From the NCBI RefSeq assembly GCF_009905615.1, contig NZ_JAAAKW010000005.1, positions 353,159 through 417,158 on the forward strand: a stretch of DNA of 64,000 nucleotides. The letters run 5' to 3'. This document shows, piece by piece, positions 59,387-64,000 of this stretch. Under the pieces are notes generated by a model that saw only the letters and a list, made by a program, of their open reading frames with translations, had not been told where the DNA came from and did no database searches. How positions within the stretch are numbered: position 1 is the stretch's first letter; every line of letters starts with the position of its first letter. A program made the translations under genes and the position numbers. The DNA is from Pseudomonas sp. SLFW (GTDB lineage: Bacteria; Pseudomonadota; Gammaproteobacteria; Pseudomonadales; Pseudomonadaceae).

Positions 59387-61702
59387 ATGTTGCATCGCGT
59401 GTTCGCCACGGTGTTGGCCCTTCTGTTATGCGGTGCGGCGTTCGCGCAATCACCTCTTCCGCCGTCTTCTGTTCCCCATCCCGCCATTTCCTACAGTCGG
59501 GACATTCAGCCGATCTTCACCGAGAAATGCGTGGCCTGCCATGCCTGTAACGACGCGGCCTGTCAGTTGAACCTGGGCAGCGGGGAAGGAGTGTTGCGCG
59601 GGGCGTCCAAGGTGCCCGTGTATCAGGGCGAGCGCAGTCAGGCGATTGCACCGACGCGGATTTTCTACGACGCCGAAGGCCCTGACGCCTGGCGCAAGAA
59701 AGGCTTCTATTCGGTGCTGGACGGTCAGAGCAATCAGGCGGCGTTGCTGTCGAAGATGCTCGAATTCGGCCACAGCTCGCCGCTGGTCCCCAATGCCAAG
59801 CTGCCGGACGACATCGTGCTGGGGCTTAATCGCGAGAACATGTGCCCATTGCCTCAGGAGTTCGACGGCTACGCCAAGTCGCACCCTGGGCAGGGCATGC
59901 CACTGGCGGTCACCGGTCTGAGTGACGCGCAGTACACCACGTTGCAAACCTGGCTGGCCCAGGGCGCGCCGGTCGAGCAAACCCCGGTGCAGCCGAGTGC
60001 AGGCGAGGCCGCGGAAATCACCGAGTGGGAAAACCTGTTCAACCGGCCCGGTTCGACCGAGGCGCTGGTGGCCCGCTGGCTGTACGAGCACCTGTTCCTG
60101 GCCCACGTCTATTTCACTGACGGCGAGCAGGGGCATTTCTTCCAGTGGGTGCGTTCACGGACGCCAAGCGGCCAGCCGGTGGACCTCATCGCTACCCGTC
60201 GCCCCGATGACGATCCGGGCACCACCTTCTATTACCGCCTGATGCCCATTCAGGGCGTCATCGTGCACAAAACCCACATCACCTATCCGATGGGGCCGCA
60301 GAAACTGGCGCGGGTGAAGCAGCTGTTTTACAGCGGCGACTGGCACGCCACGCAGCTGCCGGGCTACGGGCCTCAGCGCCGGGCCAACCCCTTCGACACG
60401 TTCAAGGAAATCCCGGCCGTGGCGCGTTACCAGTTCATGCTGGATAACGCCGAATACTTCGTGCGCACCTTCATTCGCGGGCCTGTCTGTCGGGGTCAGA
60501 TCGCCACCGACGTGATTCGCGACCATTTCTGGGCGCTGTTCCAGGAACCGGCCCATGACCGCTACATCACCGACGCGGTGTATCGCGGCAAGGCCACGCC
60601 GTTGCTGGCGATGCCGGGGCAGAACGACGACGTCGGCAGCGTGTTGAGCCTGTGGCACGACTACCGCAACAAGCGCAACGCCTATGAAGACCTGCGCAGC
60701 GACGCCTACGCGCACATGCCGCCACCGGGCTGGGCGACGCTGTGGGCGGGCAACGACAATGCCTTGCTCACGATTTTCCGTCACTTCGACAGCGCCACCG
60801 TTAACAAGGGCCTCATCGGCGACCTGCCGACCACGGTCTGGCTGTTCGACTACCCGCTGCTGGAGCGCACCTATTACCAGTTGGTGGTCAACTTCGACGT
60901 CTACGGCAACGTGTCCCATCAGGTGCAGACCCGTCTGTACTTCGATCTGATCCGCAACGGTGCCGAGGTTAACTTCCTGCGTCTGATGCCGGCCGACAAG
61001 CGCGACGACATTCTCGGCAGTTGGTATCAGGACAGCGGCAAAGTGAAGATGTGGCTGGATTATCAGGCCATCGACGACGACACGCCGACCGGCCTGAAGC
61101 TGGACGAAAAAGACCCCAAGCGCGACTTCGAACGCAAGCTGATCGAGCGGGCAGGGACGTTGAACGCTGCCCCTGATCCGATCAACCGCTGCACCGGCGC
61201 GTATTGCTCGCGTCCGGGTGTAGGGCCGGTGTTCAGCGATGTGGAGCAGTCGTTGAGCCGCTTGGTGTCGCGCCCGGCGGCCGGGTTGCGGGTCATTGAT
61301 CAACTGCCGGAAGCGACGATGCTGCGGATTCAGGACGGAAACGGCAAACGCGTCGTCTACAGCCTGCTGCGCAACCGCGCCCACAGCAACGTCGCGTTCC
61401 TGCTCGGCGAAGCGTACCGCTACCAGCCGGGGCTGGACACGCTGACGATCTACCCGGGTGTGTTGAGCAGCTACCCGAATTTCATCTTCAACATCCCGGC
61501 CAACGAAGTGAACGCGTTCGTCGACGCAATGGAGCAGGCCCGCGAGCACAAGGCAGCTTTCGAGAAGATCGTCGAGCGGTGGGGCGTGCGCCGCAGCCAT
61601 CCGCTGTTCTGGACCTACTTCCATGACCTGGACCGCTACATTCAGGAGACCGAACCGCGTGAGGCGGGGGTGTTGGACATGAACCGGTATGAGAATCTGT
61701 AA
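59387..61702 (+). CDS. cti: Fatty acid cis/trans isomerase
   Basis: 771 residues, periplasmic. Signal peptide LHRVFATVLALLLCGAAFAQ, then the heme c motif C48-V-A-C51-H52, then a long domain with the family pattern HGKLVNSD-like replaced by YPMGPQ and a RYQFMLDNAEYFVR segment. It turns cis-unsaturated membrane phospholipid acyl chains to trans without new synthesis, giving solvent and heat tolerance in Pseudomonas. Next to metH as in P. putida and P. aeruginosa. Confidence 0.95.
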   Translation: MLHRVFATVLALLLCGAAFAQSPLPPSSVPHPAISYSRDIQPIFTEKCVACHACNDAACQLNLGSGEGVLRGASKVPVYQGERSQAIAPTRIFYDAEGPDAWRKKGFYSVLDGQSNQAALLSKMLEFGHSSPLVPNAKLPDDIVLGLNRENMCPLPQEFDGYAKSHPGQGMPLAVTGLSDAQYTTLQTWLAQGAPVEQTPVQPSAGEAAEITEWENLFNRPGSTEALVARWLYEHLFLAHVYFTDGEQGHFFQWVRSRTPSGQPVDLIATRRPDDDPGTTFYYRLMPIQGVIVHKTHITYPMGPQKLARVKQLFYSGDWHATQLPGYGPQRRANPFDTFKEIPAVARYQFMLDNAEYFVRTFIRGPVCRGQIATDVIRDHFWALFQEPAHDRYITDAVYRGKATPLLAMPGQNDDVGSVLSLWHDYRNKRNAYEDLRSDAYAHMPPPGWATLWAGNDNALLTIFRHFDSATVNKGLIGDLPTTVWLFDYPLLERTYYQLVVNFDVYGNVSHQVQTRLYFDLIRNGAEVNFLRLMPADKRDDILGSWYQDSGKVKMWLDYQAIDDDTPTGLKLDEKDPKRDFERKLIERAGTLNAAPDPINRCTGAYCSRPGVGPVFSDVEQSLSRLVSRPAAGLRVIDQLPEATMLRIQDGNGKRVVYSLLRNRAHSNVAFLLGEAYRYQPGLDTLTIYPGVLSSYPNFIFNIPANEVNAFVDAMEQAREHKAAFEKIVERWGVRRSHPLFWTYFHDLDRYIQETEPREAGVLDMNRYENL

Positions 61703-61729
61703 ACGGCTTCATTGACTGGCCACGTCCTC

Positions 61730-61819
61730 CTGTAGGAGCCGGCTTGCTGGCGAAGGCGTCGTGTCAGGGTTGAATGCATCCGCTGACACACCGCCTTCGC
61801 CAGCAAGCCGGCTCCTACA
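61730..61819. repeat. REPIN, family B
   Basis: TGTAGGAGCCGGCTTGCTGG and its exact inverse at the right end, both arms extended by GCGAAGGCG/CGCCTTCGC, enclosing about 30 bases. It follows cti. Confidence 0.92.
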
Positions 61820-62036
61820 CTTTTTTGCGCCATCCGAACGCGCTGCGTCACCCCATTTCCGTTGAGTGAAACCCGAAAACCCTTATAAAACATGGCCTGC
61901 AGCCATTATGCAGCCCGTCAGTCCTGCCGAACCTTTTTGCAAAACACGCAGTCGGACCCCGTAAGCCGTTCCTTCATCGTGGGCATTTTTGATGTCCAGG
62001 GGCGTGGGTCAAACCCGAGCAAGCAAGAGGTTACAG

Positions 62037-63059
62037 ATGTTGATTTCGGTTCAAGCCCTGCGGGCACTCGCCGCGTGGGTCGTTGTGTGTCACCACTTCA
62101 TGCAGATTTTTTTCGACTTTCATCCCAGCGGCCCGGTCGGCCGGTTTTTCACTGAAAAAGGCGCTGTCGGCGTCGACATCTTCTTCGTGATCAGCGGTCT
62201 GGTGATTTACCTCTCGACGGTGGACAAAGACATTCCCGTCCGCCGCTTCATGCTCAACCGCATCATTCGCATCGTCCCTGCTTATTGGCTCTACACCCTG
62301 GTCATGGGTCTGCTCGTGGTGGTCGCGCATCCGCTGCTGCCGCACCAGGTGGTCGATTGGCAAAGCTTCATTCTGTCGCTGATGTTCATCCCCTCGGAAA
62401 ACCCCGGCGGCTACGGGCTTTACCCGACGCTGAACGTCGGCTGGACGCTGAATTACGAGATGCTGTTCTACGTGCTGTTTTCGATGGTCTTCCTGTTCCA
62501 GCAGCGTTTGCGTCCGCTGATCATCGCCGCCGCGCTGTTTGCCGTGACCGACGTGCTGGGCCGCTCCGGCCTGATCAGCCGGTTCTACGCGAACGACATT
62601 GTGTACGAATTCCTGCTCGGGATCGGCATTGGCGTCATCTACCGCCGTGGCTGGATCACCGAACGTCTGTGGTTGCCATTGATGGCGATTGGCGGGGCGC
62701 TGCTGACGATCAAGCAGTTGCCACCGGACGTGCGCATCATCAATTGGGGCCTGCCGAGCGCGGTCATCGTTGTGGCGTGCATTTCCCTCGAACCCTACCT
62801 GCGCGGCAGTCGTTTGCTGAAAACCATGGGCGATTGTTCGTATTCGGTGTACCTGCTGCACGTGCTGGTGCTGTACGGCGGCTGGCTGGCGACCGAGCGT
62901 TTCGGGCTGAACCCGTACGCAGCGTTTGCGGTGTGCGTGCCGGTCATCGCGTTGGGTGCGTGGCTCAGTTACGAGTGGATCGAGAAGGGCTTGTATCGCC
63001 GCATGAAGGGCTGGCTGGACAGTCGCCGGGCGCTCAAGGAGGCGGCTGCGTTGTCGTGA
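62037..63059 (+). CDS. Acyltransferase 3 family membrane protein (OafA/YrhL-like)
   Basis: 340 residues, about ten membrane segments. The catalytic His is in [10 protein letters not shown], with [13 protein letters not shown] and [17 protein letters not shown] C-terminal motifs. It O-acylates an extracytoplasmic sugar or polysaccharide. Start at 62037 has AGAGG six to seven bases before. No surrounding polysaccharide genes, so its acceptor is unknown. Confidence 0.92.
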   Translation: MLISVQALRALAAWVVVCHHFMQIFFDFHPSGPVGRFFTEKGAVGVDIFFVISGLVIYLSTVDKDIPVRRFMLNRIIRIVPAYWLYTLVMGLLVVVAHPLLPHQVVDWQSFILSLMFIPSENPGGYGLYPTLNVGWTLNYEMLFYVLFSMVFLFQQRLRPLIIAAALFAVTDVLGRSGLISRFYANDIVYEFLLGIGIGVIYRRGWITERLWLPLMAIGGALLTIKQLPPDVRIINWGLPSAVIVVACISLEPYLRGSRLLKTMGDCSYSVYLLHVLVLYGGWLATERFGLNPYAAFAVCVPVIALGAWLSYEWIEKGLYRRMKGWLDSRRALKEAAALS

Positions 63060-63180
63060 AGGCCGGCGTGACGGCCGGGATGAAAATGGCTCGCAGGTGC
63101 ATTACCTGACCGATTTACTAGGACTTTGTCAGTTGCCGTGGAATGGCGTAAACTCCGTCCCACGTCTGCGAGGAATTTTC

Positions 63181-63774
63181 ATGACCGCTATTACTATTAC
63201 CGATGCCGCCCACGATTACCTGGCCGATCTGCTGCAAAAGCAGAACACCCCCGGCATCGGCATCCGCGTGTTTATTACCCAGCCTGGCACCCAATACGCT
63301 GAAACCTGCATCGCCTACTGCAAGCCGGGCGAAGAGAAGCCAGAAGACAAGGCCATTGGCCTCAAGAGCTTCACGGCGTGGATCGACTCGTTCAGCGAAG
63401 CGTTTCTGGACGACGCGGTGGTCGATTATGCGACCGACCGCATGGGTGGCCAGCTGACGATCAAGGCGCCGAATGCGAAGGTGCCGATGGTCAATGCTGA
63501 CAGTCCGATCAACGAGCGCATCAATTATTACTTGCAGACGGAGATCAATCCGGGCCTGGCGAGTCATGGCGGGCAGGTTACGCTGATTGATGTGGTTGAG
63601 GAAGATGAGGCAAACATTGCTGTGTTGCAGTTCGGTGGCGGTTGCCAGGGCTGTGGGCAGGCGGATGTGACGTTGAAGGAAGGGATTGAGCGTACGTTGC
63701 TGGAGCGGATTCCCGAGTTGTCGGGTGTGCGTGATGTGACGGACCATACTCAGAAAGAGAATGCTTACTACTGA
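63181..63774 (+). CDS. nfuA: Fe-S cluster carrier NfuA
   Basis: 197 residues. N-terminal A-type-like domain lacking cysteines at the usual sites, then the Nfu domain with the cluster ligands in [10 protein letters not shown]. It carries 4Fe-4S clusters to targets under oxidative stress or iron limitation. GAGG six or seven bases before ATG. Followed by a terminator. Confidence 0.96.
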   Translation: MTAITITDAAHDYLADLLQKQNTPGIGIRVFITQPGTQYAETCIAYCKPGEEKPEDKAIGLKSFTAWIDSFSEAFLDDAVVDYATDRMGGQLTIKAPNAKVPMVNADSPINERINYYLQTEINPGLASHGGQVTLIDVVEEDEANIAVLQFGGGCQGCGQADVTLKEGIERTLLERIPELSGVRDVTDHTQKENAYY

Positions 63775-63794
63775 GTGGTCTTCGCGGTAGTCAG

Positions 63795-63821
63795 AAGCCC
63801 CGATTTGGTCGGGGCTTTTTT
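63795..63821 (+). terminator. Terminator of nfuA
   Basis: Stem AAGCCCCGA / TCGGGGCTT with 5-base loop and a run of T, 20 bp after the stop codon. Confidence 0.92.
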
Positions 63822-63879
63822 ATGCGTGGCGTTTGGGGGATTGGGGTTTGGGTACGGTAAGGGCGAGTGTGTTGTGTGC

Positions 63880-64000
63880 TTGGGTATGGGGGCATATCCG
63901 GTTTTTCCGTCGGGGCTGGCTGAGGTTCCGCCCTTACGGCGGGTCACTTTTTCCAAGAGCGGTCTGTGTCAACGTAGTTGTCGCTTCAGATCTCAAGCAG
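63880..64000. repeat. Probable multicopy Pseudomonas intergenic repeat
   Basis: The stretch from about 63893 (CATATCCGGTTTTTCCGTC) through GGTTCCGCCCTTACGGCGGG resembles a repeat seen many times in Pseudomonas genomes, as I remember it. Only one copy is in this window, so repetition is not shown by the sequence itself. No gene is called in the last 226 bases; an open frame on the minus strand is the shadow of this repeat. Confidence 0.45.

Noticed and set aside
63768..63956. 62-codon minus-strand frame at the right edge
   Set aside because: It covers the nfuA terminator and the probable multicopy repeat; such frames are recurrent annotation artefacts.

Overview
The window reads as chromosomal DNA of a Pseudomonas species of the fluorescens/syringae type (inference). 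Support: high GC, the syntenic block pyrD-rmf-rlmKL, the mannitol/arabitol operon mtlEFGKDYZ with mtlR, the cti-metH pair, the DUF934-cysI pair, and two families of short Pseudomonas REP palindromes in the gaps. No rRNA, tRNA, IS element, prophage or CRISPR array was seen. Most of the window is ordinary core genome; the accessory parts are the signalling island at 31.3-42.2 kb, the hicAB pair, and the REP/REPIN-filled gaps.

Layout. 0-1.4 kb: start of a PP2C-type phosphatase/kinase gene and a nitrate/nitrite MFS transporter (assimilatory nitrate block running off the left edge). 1.9-6.1 kb: pyrD, rmf, rlmKL. 6.3-8.3 kb: a CHASE-PAS-GGDEF cyclase. 8.5-12.4 kb: a three-subunit periplasmic molybdenum aldehyde oxidoreductase (PaoABC type). 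12.8-17.6 kb: alcohol dehydrogenase, a GAF-GAF-GGDEF-EAL protein, an HxlR regulator. 17.7-19.1 kb: an unknown Ser/Ala-rich protein and hicAB. 19.3-28.9 kb: polyol uptake and catabolism (MtlEFG-K transporter, mannitol dehydrogenase, xylulokinase, fructokinase, AraC-type MtlR). 29.0-31.3 kb: cobF and a glycosyltransferase.

31.3-42.2 kb is a dense signalling island: a single-domain receiver, a CHASE3-GAF hybrid kinase with three receivers, a CheR methyltransferase, a receiver-less CheB methylesterase, a receiver-kinase, another single-domain receiver, and, on the opposite strand, a KaiC-like double ATPase translationally coupled to a PAS hybrid kinase. No chemoreceptor, CheA or CheW is present, so the methylation enzymes probably act on a kinase. 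This is the best candidate for a poorly described system.

42.5-50 kb: dienoyl-CoA isomerase-type crotonase, nudC, a TSUP permease, a Gfo/Idh/MocA dehydrogenase, then SDR, phosphotransferase, SCP2 and histidine phosphatase genes that look like acyl-CoA or lipid metabolism. 50-64 kb: sohB, cysI with DUF934, an overlooked 38-residue membrane peptide, an orphan periplasmic binding protein, a DUF2970 protein whose ribosome binding site lies inside a perfect 10-bp hairpin, metH, cti, an acyltransferase and nfuA.

Starts were often moved inward from the longest open frame on the basis of Shine-Dalgarno sequences and family N-termini. All functional calls are from reading motifs and remembered families; no database search was run.
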